64,000 nt of DNA from Microbaculum sp051390635 (GCF_051390635.1 NZ_JBPODT010000001.1:868001-932000), one strand, 5' to 3'; counted from the stretch's first letter, positions 34,127 to 42,171 are shown. Notes: a model not told the origin generated them from the sequence alone. Made by a program: numbers and translations.

Positions 34127-34738
34127 ATGGCAAAACAGTCAAAGAAAAGCGCCCAGCGCCAAGGCTCCCAGGCCCATGTGAACCGGCGTGAAGATGTTCT
34201 GGAGCGTGCCGGAGAGCTGATGGCCGCCAAAGGATACGAGGGCACATCCATGCGCGACATCGCGTCTGCCGTGGGGATGCTTCCGGGATCGCTGTATTAT
34301 CATTTCCCCTCGAAGGAAGCTCTTTTCCTTGCGTTGCATGAGCGCGTCGTATCCGAGATGGCCCACCGCGTCGCCAACGCCCTCGAAGGCGTTGAAGACC
34401 CCTGGGACCGGCTCGAAGCGGCATCTCGGGCCCATCTCGAGGGACTGCTTCAAGCTGGAAACCTTGTTGCCATCGTGTCGCCGGAATTCCTCGGCGATGG
34501 TCACGAGATCAGCGCAGCCATCCACGCCGAGCGGCGCAGCTACGAGGCGGTCTTCCGCGCTCTCGTGGACGCATTGCCCCTTCCCGATGAGATCGACCGG
34601 CGCCTCCTCCGCCTTCATCTTTTCGGCGCATTGAACTGGACGCCCACCTGGTACGAATCCGGCAAGGGTGCGAACCCGTCAGATATCGCCCACCAGATCG
34701 TGACCGTGTTCCGCTATGCGTTCGAAGACCGTCATTGA
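34127..34738 (+). CDS. TetR/AcrR-family regulator, probable regulator of the P450/TRAP regulon
   Basis: About 203 residues. The N-terminal DNA-binding domain (about residues 18-65) shows the family pattern EGTSMRDIASAVGMLPGSLYYHFPSKEALF, and the C-terminal part is an all-helical ligand pocket. The ATG at 34127-34129 with GGAG upstream is chosen over a GTG 48 bases earlier, because the family N-terminus begins with the Lys/Arg-rich lead (MAKQSKKSAQR). The gene adjoins operator copy D, and similar sites stand before every operon of the block. TetR proteins in acyl-CoA pathways usually repress until a CoA ester or acid binds. It ends three bases from the convergent ferredoxin gene. Confidence 0.9.
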   Translation: MAKQSKKSAQRQGSQAHVNRREDVLERAGELMAAKGYEGTSMRDIASAVGMLPGSLYYHFPSKEALFLALHERVVSEMAHRVANALEGVEDPWDRLEAASRAHLEGLLQAGNLVAIVSPEFLGDGHEISAAIHAERRSYEAVFRALVDALPLPDEIDRRLLRLHLFGALNWTPTWYESGKGANPSDIAHQIVTVFRYAFEDRH

Positions 34739-34741
34739 CGG

Positions 34742-35062
34742 TCAGTATTGCGTTTCCGGTATTTCGAAGCCCCACTCCGAAAGGTCCTCTGTGACCGTGA
34801 TCTGGCAGCAGAGGCGACTGTTGGGGCGTCGTTCGCTGGCCGCACCGTCGAGCATCGCGTCTTCCATTTCGTCCACCAGCTGCTCATTCGTGCCGTCAGG
34901 CGCGCGGACGTAGACGTGGCAGGTCGCACAGCTCAGAGACCCTCCGCATTCTCCGACGATACCCTCGATGCCGTTGCGGACGGCAGCCTGCATGACGCTT
35001 TCGCCCGGCTGAGCGTCGACAGTAAGTTTCTGTCCGTCGGCTTCGATAAACGATAAGCGCAT
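34742..35062 (-). CDS. 2Fe-2S ferredoxin, putidaredoxin/adrenodoxin type
   Basis: A 106-residue ferredoxin whose Cys39, Cys45 and Cys48 (ECGGSLSCATC) and Cys85/86 (RLCCQI) fall at the same residue numbers as the cluster ligands of putidaredoxin. The length, the acidic helix EQLVDEMEDAML used for partner docking, and the C-terminal aromatic residues (EWGF) also fit. It carries electrons from the FAD reductase (16063) to the P450 (28133). It is monocistronic, convergent with the TetR gene, with operator copy E in its promoter region. Confidence 0.95.
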   Translation of the reverse strand: MRLSFIEADGQKLTVDAQPGESVMQAAVRNGIEGIVGECGGSLSCATCHVYVRAPDGTNEQLVDEMEDAMLDGAASERRPNSRLCCQITVTEDLSEWGFEIPETQY

Positions 35063-35399
35063 CTAATAGATCCTATTTATACCAAACAATCGTTTGTTAT
35101 ATATTCGGGCACGCCGAGTCAAGGATGGCTCGCCACCTCTGTCCACAGCCGGATCGCAAGCGCGACGACGCTTCCGCGAACCGAGTTATCAGGAGGTCTT
35201 GTCCGATGATCAGGCCCGATGCGGCCCAGAGATCACCTCGGCCGGCGACATCCTTGTCTCGACCTGAAATCCGCCTTCCCGTCCACAAGGGGCTGACGAA
35301 GGACGTCTGATTTACCCTTTCCCCGCGCCTCGATCTGGCGGGGCACAGCGCAAACGACGACCATCCGCTGGCCGGCGGTACAACACCGGCCCTTCGCGG
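35063..35399. other. Ferredoxin promoter region and right edge of the catabolic block
   Basis: No supportable gene. On the minus strand a TTGACT hexamer (35117-35122) is followed by AT-rich sequence containing TATAAC/TAACAA and then operator copy E and TATAAA (35076-35081), which together look like the ferredoxin promoter. The remainder to 35399 shows no feature. Confidence 0.45.
35083..35096. promoter_or_regulatory. Operator copy E, CAAAC-N4-GTTTG
   Basis: CAAAC AATC GTTTG, a perfect inverted repeat 21 bases upstream of the ferredoxin start codon, immediately downstream of the likely -10 region. The placement suits repression of ferredoxin transcription. Confidence 0.7.
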
Positions 35400-36050
35400 T
35401 CAGCCTTCCGCGTCGGCCGTTCGCGGCCTGCGGACCGCTCTCACTACTGCGCGGTCGCCGCCACCGCAGAAGAAGCGGTCGCCGCCATCGGATTCGAGGC
35501 CGGAGACGCCGTCTCCGGAAGGCATCTCGACGCTCAGGAGCACCTCGCCCGTCTGCGGATCGATACGGCGGATATCGCTCTCGTTGTCCTGCCAGGTGCC
35601 GTGCCAAAGCTCGCCGTCCACCCAGGTTACGCCGGTGACGAACCGGTCAGATTCGATGGAGCGCAGGACCGCTCCCGTTTCCGGATCGACCTGATGGATC
35701 CGGCAGCTGCGGTGCTCGCCGACCCAAAGCGTCCCCTCCGCCCAGGCAAGCCCGGAATCCCCGCCGTTTCCGGGGGCCGGAATCGTATGGAGGATGTCGC
35801 CCGTCTCCGGGTCGATCTTCCGGATGACGGCTTCCGCGATCTGGTACAGGTACGTACCATCGAATGCCGTCCCGGCATCTGAGGCGACGTCGAGCGTCCT
35901 CAGCGTTTCTCCATTGTCCGGATCGAAGGCGCTCAGCGTGTCCCCGCTGGCGAACCAGACCCGTCGTCCATCGAAACTGACCCCGTTCACCCCGTCGACG
36001 CCGGGGAAGGGACCGTATTCACGAAGAATGTCTGCCGCGATCTTTTTCAT
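35400..36050 (-). CDS. Beta-propeller protein resembling glutamine cyclotransferase / Vgb-type repeats
   Basis: A 216-residue protein made of repeated ~40-residue blades (VNGVSFDGRRVWFASGDTLSAFDPDNGETLRTLDV, then TAFDGTYLYQIAEAVIRKIDPETGDILHTI, and so on). Each blade ends in a D-P-(E/D/Q)-T/N-G-E/D hairpin. No signal peptide is seen, so it is probably cytoplasmic. The repeats recall PF05096-type glutamine cyclotransferases and virginiamycin-B-lyase-like propellers, but catalytic residues cannot be assigned and a binding role is equally possible. It starts ten bases after the winged-helix regulator gene and is probably cotranscribed with it. Confidence 0.68.
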   Translation of the reverse strand: MKKIAADILREYGPFPGVDGVNGVSFDGRRVWFASGDTLSAFDPDNGETLRTLDVASDAGTAFDGTYLYQIAEAVIRKIDPETGDILHTIPAPGNGGDSGLAWAEGTLWVGEHRSCRIHQVDPETGAVLRSIESDRFVTGVTWVDGELWHGTWQDNESDIRRIDPQTGEVLLSVEMPSGDGVSGLESDGGDRFFCGGGDRAVVRAVRRPRTADAEG

Positions 36051-36059
36051 GTCGCCAGT

Positions 36060-37277
36060 CTAGCCATTGAAGGTCGATGCCGGGAGCAACAAACTTGTCG
36101 GGAAACCGGGGATCTGCGGTGCCGTCCAGCGACGCGCCCGCCCGCGGCCGAACGATTCGACCTGGCCGGCACCCGCCAACGCGTCGAGCGCGCGCTGCAC
36201 GGTGCGCGGGCTCACCCCGAGCGCCAGGGCAAGCGCGGAACTCGACCACGCCTCCCCGTCGGCAAGCAAGGCCAGCACCTGCGCATGGTCGCTCTCGACG
36301 GGAGGCGCCAGCACCGCGACGGTTTCCGCGACGGGTTGCAGCGCGAAGCCCCGCTTCGTCGCGTTCAGACCGGCCAGCGGCCGGATCGCCACACGGAGCC
36401 GGGCGATTTCGACGCGGAGCCGCGCGCGATGCGAGTCGTCGGCGTGCCGGGCGCCGAAGGCCCGCCGCAGCAGCGTTTCGCGCGGAGCATCGCCGGGCCA
36501 GGCCTCCGCCAGGGCGCGAAGAAGCGCGAACAGGACGGGGCGGCTGGCGAGCGATACGCGGTCCGATCCCCGCCGGACCACATTGCGGCACGCATCGACG
36601 ATGAGCGCGTCCGACGCGAGCAGAGCCTCGACCGCGCCCAGCCCGAGCAGGCGCTCGCTGTCCTGCGAGACGAGACGAGCGGCCGGCGCCTCGAAGGCGC
36701 GTACGGTCTGCTCCACCTCGGCGATCAGCGCGGGGATCCCCGCGTCGCGCGCGGCCTGTGCGGCCCGGTCCAGCGCGGCGCGCGCGGGTTTCGTCCGCAC
36801 GCGGCGCATCGCGATGCCGGCGGCAACGAGCCAGTAGCCGGCCCTGGACGATGGCCGCAGCGCCCCGGCGTCGAGACCATCGAGCCGCCGCTCGGCCTCG
36901 TCGAGCTGGCCGATCAGCAAGAGCCGCCGGGCGCCGAGATAACGGGCATGCTCGGCGTTCACGCGATCGCCCGATGCGTCCAGCACCGCCCGCGCCGCGT
37001 CGAGAGCATCCATAGGCCAACCGAGGTCGCGCGAGACCAGCGCGATCTCGGCCTCCGCGACGGCGCACCGCGCGCGGGCCATCGGCTCCCTCGAACCAAA
37101 GGCGCGCGCGGCGCTGCGCAACAGCGCCCTGGCGCGCCCGGGGTCGCCGAGCTGCGCCATCGCGATCCCGCGCAGGGCAAGCGCCGGGGCGTCGTCGCGC
37201 AGGCCGACCCGCTTCAGCGCGGCCAGCGGATCGCCCAGCGAAAGCGCGCGCGCCGCAGCCACGATCAGGGAGTCCAT
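36060..37277 (-). CDS. Large helix-turn-helix regulator with TPR-like helical N-terminus
   Basis: A 405-residue, very Ala/Arg-rich protein. The first ~200 residues are helical repeats resembling TPR units (ALALRGIAMAQLGDPGRARALL). A middle region has LLRRAFGARHADDSHRARLRVEIARLR, which resembles a SARP/BTAD-like winged helix. The C-terminus (about residues 330-385) is a second HTH (ALALALGVSPRTVQRALDAL followed by a basic wing). I do not recognise a named family. The divergent gene pair 37371/37663 lies 93 bases away, so it may regulate them. The GC content appears even higher than its surroundings. Confidence 0.75.
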   Translation of the reverse strand: MDSLIVAAARALSLGDPLAALKRVGLRDDAPALALRGIAMAQLGDPGRARALLRSAARAFGSREPMARARCAVAEAEIALVSRDLGWPMDALDAARAVLDASGDRVNAEHARYLGARRLLLIGQLDEAERRLDGLDAGALRPSSRAGYWLVAAGIAMRRVRTKPARAALDRAAQAARDAGIPALIAEVEQTVRAFEAPAARLVSQDSERLLGLGAVEALLASDALIVDACRNVVRRGSDRVSLASRPVLFALLRALAEAWPGDAPRETLLRRAFGARHADDSHRARLRVEIARLRVAIRPLAGLNATKRGFALQPVAETVAVLAPPVESDHAQVLALLADGEAWSSSALALALGVSPRTVQRALDALAGAGQVESFGRGRARRWTAPQIPGFPTSLLLPASTFNG

Positions 37278-37370
37278 TCAAATCCCGTCACACTTGTAAC
37301 TCCCGCGCGGTTCCCCGCCTGCCCTACACCCTGACTATACGGCACCGGCTAGAGGATCGGAGGAACGGAA

Positions 37371-37658
37371 ATGACCGCATCGTCGATTGCGAAAACACGC
37401 GTTGCCGGCGTCCGGCGCGCTGGCGACGCCGCAGGCCTGCTCGGCCTGGCCGCCTTCCCGACCTTCGCGTTGATGGCCTGGGTTTCGGCAAGCAAGGCAT
37501 CCCAGGCCTCGATCTGTTTTTCCGCGCCAACCCCACCATCGATCGGCGGCATGGCCGTCATGTACCTGCTGATGAGCCTTTTCCACCTGGCGCCCTGGCT
37601 GAGGCTTGCTTCAGGCCACCGGCACCAATGTTCCCAAGACCACGTTAGAGGAGACTGA
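37371..37658 (+). CDS. Small membrane protein, hypothetical
   Basis: A 95-residue protein with two hydrophobic segments (around GLLGLAAFPTFALMAWV and GGMAVMYLLMSLFHLAPWL), no signal cleavage site and a short polar tail. A very good GGAGG seven bases before the ATG shows it is translated. It is the first gene of a two-gene operon, four bases upstream of the DUF899 gene, so the two products may work together at the membrane. No named family recognised. Confidence 0.7.
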   Translation: MTASSIAKTRVAGVRRAGDAAGLLGLAAFPTFALMAWVSASKASQASICFSAPTPPSIGGMAVMYLLMSLFHLAPWLRLASGHRHQCSQDHVRGD

Positions 37659-37662
37659 TCCC

Positions 37663-38361
37663 ATGAAACATTCGGTTGTTTCGCGCGAGGAATGGCTCGC
37701 GGCCCGCAGGGCGCTCCTGGAGAAGGAGCGCGACATGACCCACGCGCTCGACGCGCTGCGCGTCGAGCGCCGGCAGCTGCCCTGGGTCAAGATCGAGAAA
37801 GAGTATGTCTTCGAGGGCCCCGACGGCCCGGTTCCGTTGGCAGACCTGTTCGACGGCCGCAGCCAGCTCGCCATCTACCATTTCATGCTGACGCCAGGCT
37901 CGCCCGACGTCTGCTCGGGCTGCTCCTTTATCATGGACCATGTCGATACGGCGCGGCAGCACTTCGAGCACGCGGACCTCGCCTTCGCCGCGGTCGCCCG
38001 CGCGCCGATCGGCCACATCGCAGAGGTGAAACGCCGGATGGGCTGGGCCGCCACCTGGGTGTCCTCGCAACACTGCGACTTCAACTACGATTTCGGCGTG
38101 TCGTTCACACCGGAAGACCGCGCCGCCGGCCGCGCGCTCTACAACTACGGCAGGACGACCATCGCGAATTCGCCGGACATGTTCGGGGTCAGCGTCTTCG
38201 CGACGGGCGAGACCGGCGACATCTTCCACACCTATTCGACCTACCACCGCGGCGCCGAGCTGCTCATAGGCGCCTTCAACTGGCTCGACCTCGCGCCCAA
38301 GGGCCGCAACGAGACCGGCACCATGAGCTGGGTCAGGCTCCACGACGAATATGCAAGCTGA
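37663..38361 (+). CDS. DUF899-family thioredoxin-like protein
   Basis: A 232-residue protein of the DUF899 family. It begins VVSREEWLAARRALLEKE; the thioredoxin-like core has a CSGC motif (in SPDVCSGCSFIMDHVD) at the peroxiredoxin/TlpA active-site position, followed by FAAVARAPIGHI and GWAATWVSS, which are hallmarks of this family. Its function is not established; a redox or thiol-dependent activity is the reasonable guess. GAGGAG with nine-base spacing sets the ATG at 37663, and an earlier in-frame ATG lies inside the previous gene. A GC-rich hairpin follows the stop. Confidence 0.88.
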   Translation: MKHSVVSREEWLAARRALLEKERDMTHALDALRVERRQLPWVKIEKEYVFEGPDGPVPLADLFDGRSQLAIYHFMLTPGSPDVCSGCSFIMDHVDTARQHFEHADLAFAAVARAPIGHIAEVKRRMGWAATWVSSQHCDFNYDFGVSFTPEDRAAGRALYNYGRTTIANSPDMFGVSVFATGETGDIFHTYSTYHRGAELLIGAFNWLDLAPKGRNETGTMSWVRLHDEYAS

Positions 38362-38371
38362 CGTCCGTGCC

Positions 38372-38400
38372 GGCCCCGCTCGACACCGTCGGGCGGGGCC
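38372..38400 (+). terminator. Strong GC-rich hairpin after the DUF899 gene
   Basis: GGCCCCGC (38372-38379) pairs with GCGGGGCC (38393-38400), and the loop itself contains CGAC/GTCG pairing. It sits ten bases past the stop codon. No U-tract follows, so termination would have to be of a non-canonical type. Confidence 0.45.
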
Positions 38401-38560
38401 CTGTGCGGGAAACGGCCAACCGCATCAGCACCGATCGGCGTCGAATTCCGCAAAGATGTCGACATGCTCGCGACAGAACGCGATACGACGCCCGGCATTG
38501 CCCCCGAGTTTCAGCGCCACCTCTTATGCGAGAAGCCTTTGATCCCGCTTTGGTGGATGC

Positions 38561-39778
38561 TCAGGAAGGCTGCCCTGTCATTTCGCTGACGGCGCGCAGC
38601 AGGAACTCGTCCTGATAGTGAGCCGCCGCAAAGGACAGGCCGACGGGGCACCCGTCGACCGTCAGCAACGGCACGGAGACTTCCGGCAGGCGGCCGACGC
38701 CGGAAAACGCGGTGATCGTCATCGTGCGATCGTAGTAGTCCACCACCGCGTCCATCGTGTTGAGCGAGCCTTTCAACGGCGCGATGACCGGCGTTGTCGG
38801 AAAACAGATCACGGTCCCGGGCGAAAGGCAGGCGTTGATGCTCTCGAAGAACCGCTCGCAGCGCGCCAACCCGTCCAGCGCGGCGATCCGGTCGAACGCC
38901 AGGACATTGCCGTAGGCCATGGAAAAGGGGAAGCCGAGTTCCGGCGTGCAGGCTTCGATCCAGTTGCCCACCGTGCTCTGGAACTCGGCCGTCTGCATGA
39001 TGCGCAGCGCCTGAGTGTTGCAATCGCTGAGCGGGACGTCCTCGCCGACGATCTGCGAGAAACGGATCGGCTCCAGCGGGAGGCCCGTTCGGCGCGCGAT
39101 CTCCTCCAGTGCCGCATCCGCGTGGCGCCGCACCGTGTCATCGGCGATCTCGAGCGCATCGCTCAGCACCAGAATCCGCTGCAAGGAAGCCTGCGGCGTC
39201 GGACCGCTGCGCAGGGCGACGCGGATCGCCGCATCGAGATGGGCGAAGCACGCGGCCACGACGCCTACAGTGCTCACGCTCGGCATGAAGGGCAGCACCC
39301 CGGCCTCGGAGATGCGATGCAGCGAGGGCCGCATGCCCCAGAGCCCGCACAGGCTCGCGGGCACGCGGACGGATCCGCCCGAATCCGTCCCGATCGAAAA
39401 ATCCGCGATGCCGTTGGCGACGGAGGCCGCCGACCCGCTCGACGATCCGCCGGGGATGCGGTCCGGGGCTTTCGCATTGCGCGGTGTTCCGAAGAACGGG
39501 CTCTCCCCGTCGAGGCTGTAGGTGAACTCGTCCGCCACGACCTTGCCGACGCAGCGCGCGCCCGCGGCGAGCATCTGGTCGACGCACAGCGCGTTGTACG
39601 TCGGAGCCGGATGCGCGTCGCGCCAGGCCGGGCTGCCATAGGAGGTCCTGTGCCCCGCAATGTCGATGTTGTCCTTGACGGTGAACGTTGTCCCGTCGAG
39701 CGGCCCGGTTCCCAGCGGCGGGAGGTCCAGCCGCGCGACGAGAGAGCCGGACGGATCGACGGGGAATGACTGGGGCAT
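38561..39778 (-). CDS. Amidase-signature-family hydrolase
   Basis: A 405-residue amidase. The catalytic triad can be placed: Lys in FTVKDNIDIAG, cis-Ser in GGSSSGSAASVANG, and nucleophile Ser in GTDSGGSVRVPAS. The family length is normal and the C-terminal half is complete. It hydrolyses an amide, the substrate being unknown; the family includes indoleacetamide, aryl-acylamide and glutamyl-tRNA amidases, the last excluded by lack of gatCB neighbours. GGAGA precedes the ATG at 39776-39778. It is not in an operon. Confidence 0.92.
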   Translation of the reverse strand: MPQSFPVDPSGSLVARLDLPPLGTGPLDGTTFTVKDNIDIAGHRTSYGSPAWRDAHPAPTYNALCVDQMLAAGARCVGKVVADEFTYSLDGESPFFGTPRNAKAPDRIPGGSSSGSAASVANGIADFSIGTDSGGSVRVPASLCGLWGMRPSLHRISEAGVLPFMPSVSTVGVVAACFAHLDAAIRVALRSGPTPQASLQRILVLSDALEIADDTVRRHADAALEEIARRTGLPLEPIRFSQIVGEDVPLSDCNTQALRIMQTAEFQSTVGNWIEACTPELGFPFSMAYGNVLAFDRIAALDGLARCERFFESINACLSPGTVICFPTTPVIAPLKGSLNTMDAVVDYYDRTMTITAFSGVGRLPEVSVPLLTVDGCPVGLSFAAAHYQDEFLLRAVSEMTGQPS

Positions 39779-40112
39779 GATGTCTCCGGGGCGTGCGAAA
39801 TTCGATGCCGATGCGCCTGATGCGACTATCACCAGGAACGATCAGACGGAATGCGTAAGGGGCCATTCGCCCATGAAGACCACCGACGTCCTTCACGTCG
39901 AGGACTATACTCCGCTCCGCAACTAGCTGGACGTGCTTCAGGGTAAAGCAAGAGCTCCGCGACCTGCCGCACATTTCATTAACGTCCTGTGTGTAATCGC
40001 TTTTTTTGCGCCGTCGGCATGGGGCGAACGATACCTACGGCGGCACGCAGGCCCGAGAAGCCGCGTCGCAATCGCTTCGCCGGAGCGCACTGGACACAAG
40101 ACAGGAGCCTTC
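39779..40112. other. Divergent intergenic region between the amidase and the Ntn hydrolase
   Basis: About 334 bases with no supportable gene. Both flanking genes are transcribed away from it, so it must hold two promoters. AT content rises around 39960-40020 (TTTCATTAACG and TTTTTTTGC), where the plus-strand promoter is likely, but no clear -35/-10 pair was found. Confidence 0.4.
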
Positions 40113-41201
40113 ATGATTCGATCCCTTACAGCTTTAGTTCTCGCAGGTTCGCTTGCTTTTGCCCCCGTTGCCAACGCCTGCACCGGGATCAAGCTGACCG
40201 CGAAGGATGGTACGGAAGTTGCCGGCCGGACATTGGAGTTCGGTACACCGGTCGATTGGTACGTCACCGCCGTTCCGAGCGGGACGCAGATCAAGCCCGA
40301 GCTGCCGGCGGAGTCCGGCGGCCTGACCTACAAGACGAAATACGGCATCACCGGCATGACCGCCTACGACACGACCAACTTCGTTGACGCGATCAACGAG
40401 GAAGGCCTTTATGTCGGGCTGTTCTACTTCCCCGGATATGCAAGCTACCCTGACCTGGGCGATGACAACCGCGCCAAGGCGCTCGCGCCACAGCAGTACG
40501 CCACGTGGTTGCTCGCCAATTTCGCCACGATCGACGAGGTGAAGGCGCACTTTGACGACATCGTGCTGGTGGCCGCCGAGTTCGAGCAGATGGGAGAGGT
40601 CATCCCGATGCACGTCCGCGTTGTCGACAAGACCGGCAATGCCATCGTCATCGAGCCGACCGACAAGACCCTCAAGATCTTCGATGCGCCGCTCGGCGTC
40701 ATCACCAACTCGCCCACCTACGACTGGCACATGACGAACCTCTCCAACTTCGTCAACCTGTCGACCCTCAACGTTCCGCCGGTGAAGCTGGACGGCGTCG
40801 AACTGCAGGCGGCCGGCCAGGGCGCCGGCATGCACGGACTGCCGGGCGACTTCACCCCGCCGTCGCGTTTCGTGCGGGCTGCGGTGTTTTCTCAGTCGGC
40901 GATCCCGGTCGAGACGGGCGCCGAGGTGCTGGAGCAGGCCTTTCACATCCTCAACAACTTCGACATTCCTTACGGCGCGGTACGCGGTGAGGAAAACGGC
41001 AAGGTTGCTCCCGACTACACGCAATGGACGGCCGTCGCCGACCTGACCAACGGAACCTGGACCGTCAAGACCTACGACGCCCAGAACCTTCGCGTGGTGG
41101 ATGTCAAGGCGGCGCTGGCGGCCGCGGACGGCAAGGTTGTTCATATCGACTCGAAGAAGTGGTCGCAGTCGTTCGAGGACATTTCGTCCGAGTTCAAGTA
41201 G
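40113..41201 (+). CDS. Secreted linear-amide C-N hydrolase, choloylglycine hydrolase / penicillin V acylase family
   Basis: A 362-residue Ntn hydrolase. A signal peptide (residues 1-22, ending VANA) would be cleaved to leave Cys23 as the N-terminal nucleophile (CTGIKL), exactly as the mechanism demands. Other family features are AGRTLEFG, containing the conserved Arg, ITNSPTYDWH with the conserved Asn, and a C-terminal YTQWTAVADLTNGTWTVKTYD. Gram-negative members of this family act on penicillin V or acyl-homoserine lactones, and others on bile salts. Which it is here cannot be told. GGAG six bases upstream of the ATG. A long hairpin follows the gene. Confidence 0.92.
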   Translation: MIRSLTALVLAGSLAFAPVANACTGIKLTAKDGTEVAGRTLEFGTPVDWYVTAVPSGTQIKPELPAESGGLTYKTKYGITGMTAYDTTNFVDAINEEGLYVGLFYFPGYASYPDLGDDNRAKALAPQQYATWLLANFATIDEVKAHFDDIVLVAAEFEQMGEVIPMHVRVVDKTGNAIVIEPTDKTLKIFDAPLGVITNSPTYDWHMTNLSNFVNLSTLNVPPVKLDGVELQAAGQGAGMHGLPGDFTPPSRFVRAAVFSQSAIPVETGAEVLEQAFHILNNFDIPYGAVRGEENGKVAPDYTQWTAVADLTNGTWTVKTYDAQNLRVVDVKAALAAADGKVVHIDSKKWSQSFEDISSEFK

Positions 41202-41221
41202 GACGGCAGCCCCAAGTCTGG

Positions 41222-41253
41222 CCGCCCCGGGATGCTCACGCGGTCCGGGGCGG
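41222..41253 (+). terminator. Perfect 9-bp hairpin after the Ntn hydrolase
   Basis: CCGCCCCGG (41222-41230) and CCGGGGCGG (41245-41253) form a perfect stem with a 14-base loop, 20 bases past the stop. No T-run follows, so it may protect the 3' end rather than terminate. Confidence 0.45.
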
Positions 41254-41463
41254 TACGCTCCCGGCGTTCACCGGACAGTCTCGGTCCGACGCCATCCACT
41301 GACCCGAAACGTTCGGCGGCAGCCGCCGTTTGACGGACGCGCGCTCGAAGCCTAAGGACGCTGACGCCTTGCGTCTGGCCACCGTCGAGACTGTCCAGCG
41401 CGGGCAACGCAACCCTATCGGCGACATGCCCCTTGTTTGGCCTCGCAGGCGCTGAGTGAAAGC

Positions 41464-41898
41464 ATGGAGGATCTGGTCCCCCTGGCCGGGCTGTTCGCCG
41501 TGGCCTTCGTCGCCGCCACGATCCTGCCGGCGCAGTCGGAGGCCGCGCTGGTCGGGCTTCAGCTTGCCGGATATCCCGTCGTCCTCCTGATCGTCGTGGC
41601 CACCCTCGGCAACACGCTGGGAGCGGTCGTCAACTGGGCGCTCGGGCGCGGGGTGGAGCGGTTCAGGGACCGCCGCTGGTTTCCCGTCTCGGCCGCGGCG
41701 CTGGCCCGGGCCTCCGGCTGGTACAGCAGATGGGGCCGCTGGAGCCTGCTTCTGAGCTGGGCGCCCGTCGGCGGCGATGCCCTCACCGTGGCCGCCGGCG
41801 TGTTGCGCGAGCCGTTATGGAGCTTCCTGCTGCTGGTGACGATCGCCAAGGCCGGACGCTATTGCGCCCTGGCGGCGATAACGCTGGGGCTGCTCTGA
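41464..41898 (+). CDS. Small integral membrane protein, YqaA/DedA-related (SNARE-associated family)
   Basis: About 144 residues with a YqaA-type layout: an N-terminal membrane segment with FVAATILPAQSEAALVGLQ, a GNTLGAVVNWALGRG glycine-rich turn, an amphipathic middle (RASGWYSRWGRWSLLLSWAPVGGDALTVAAGVLR) and a C-terminal membrane helix. These features are characteristic of small DedA-superfamily members thought to move lipids or ions. ATG 41464 is chosen as start; a TTG nine codons earlier is possible and neither has a strong ribosome-binding site. Confidence 0.8.
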   Translation: MEDLVPLAGLFAVAFVAATILPAQSEAALVGLQLAGYPVVLLIVVATLGNTLGAVVNWALGRGVERFRDRRWFPVSAAALARASGWYSRWGRWSLLLSWAPVGGDALTVAAGVLREPLWSFLLLVTIAKAGRYCALAAITLGLL

Positions 41899-42039
41899 GG
41901 GGGGTCGCACCATCGGGAACGCGCAACAGGATGTGCCGGGTCTGTCGGCACATACCCAAGGGCCGTCTGAATCGGAAATTCTAAGGCGGAAAGTCCGACC
42001 TGAGAGTACCCCGTATATTTCAAAAGATTATGGAAGATT

Positions 42040-42116
42040 TGGTAGCGGAGGAGGGACTTGAACCCCCGACACGCGGATTATGATTCCGCTGCTCTAACCA
42101 ACTGAGCTACTCCGCC
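42040..42116 (-). tRNA. tRNA-Met (elongator), anticodon CAT
   Basis: A 77-nt cloverleaf on the minus strand. The acceptor stem is GGCGGAG/CTCCGCT with a G-T closing pair, the D arm is GCTC...GAGC, the anticodon stem GCGGA/TCCGC encloses loop ATCATAA (anticodon CAT), the T arm contains GGTTCAAGTCC, and CCA is encoded. The general sequence resembles alphaproteobacterial elongator Met tRNA. A CAT anticodon could also be tRNA-Ile2, but the body sequence favours Met. Confidence 0.92.
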
Positions 42117-42171
42117 GCCGGCTGCCCGGCGGGCGCGTGACTGGTCCCGCGCCCCGGCTTGCGTGGGGGCG

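Noticed and set aside
2029..35062. The catabolic block as an integrated island bounded by tRNA-Met
   Set aside because: The tRNA is 7 kb outside the block, no integrase or transposase was seen, and no repeat of the tRNA 3' end was found at the other side. Transfer remains possible but is not supported by these marks.
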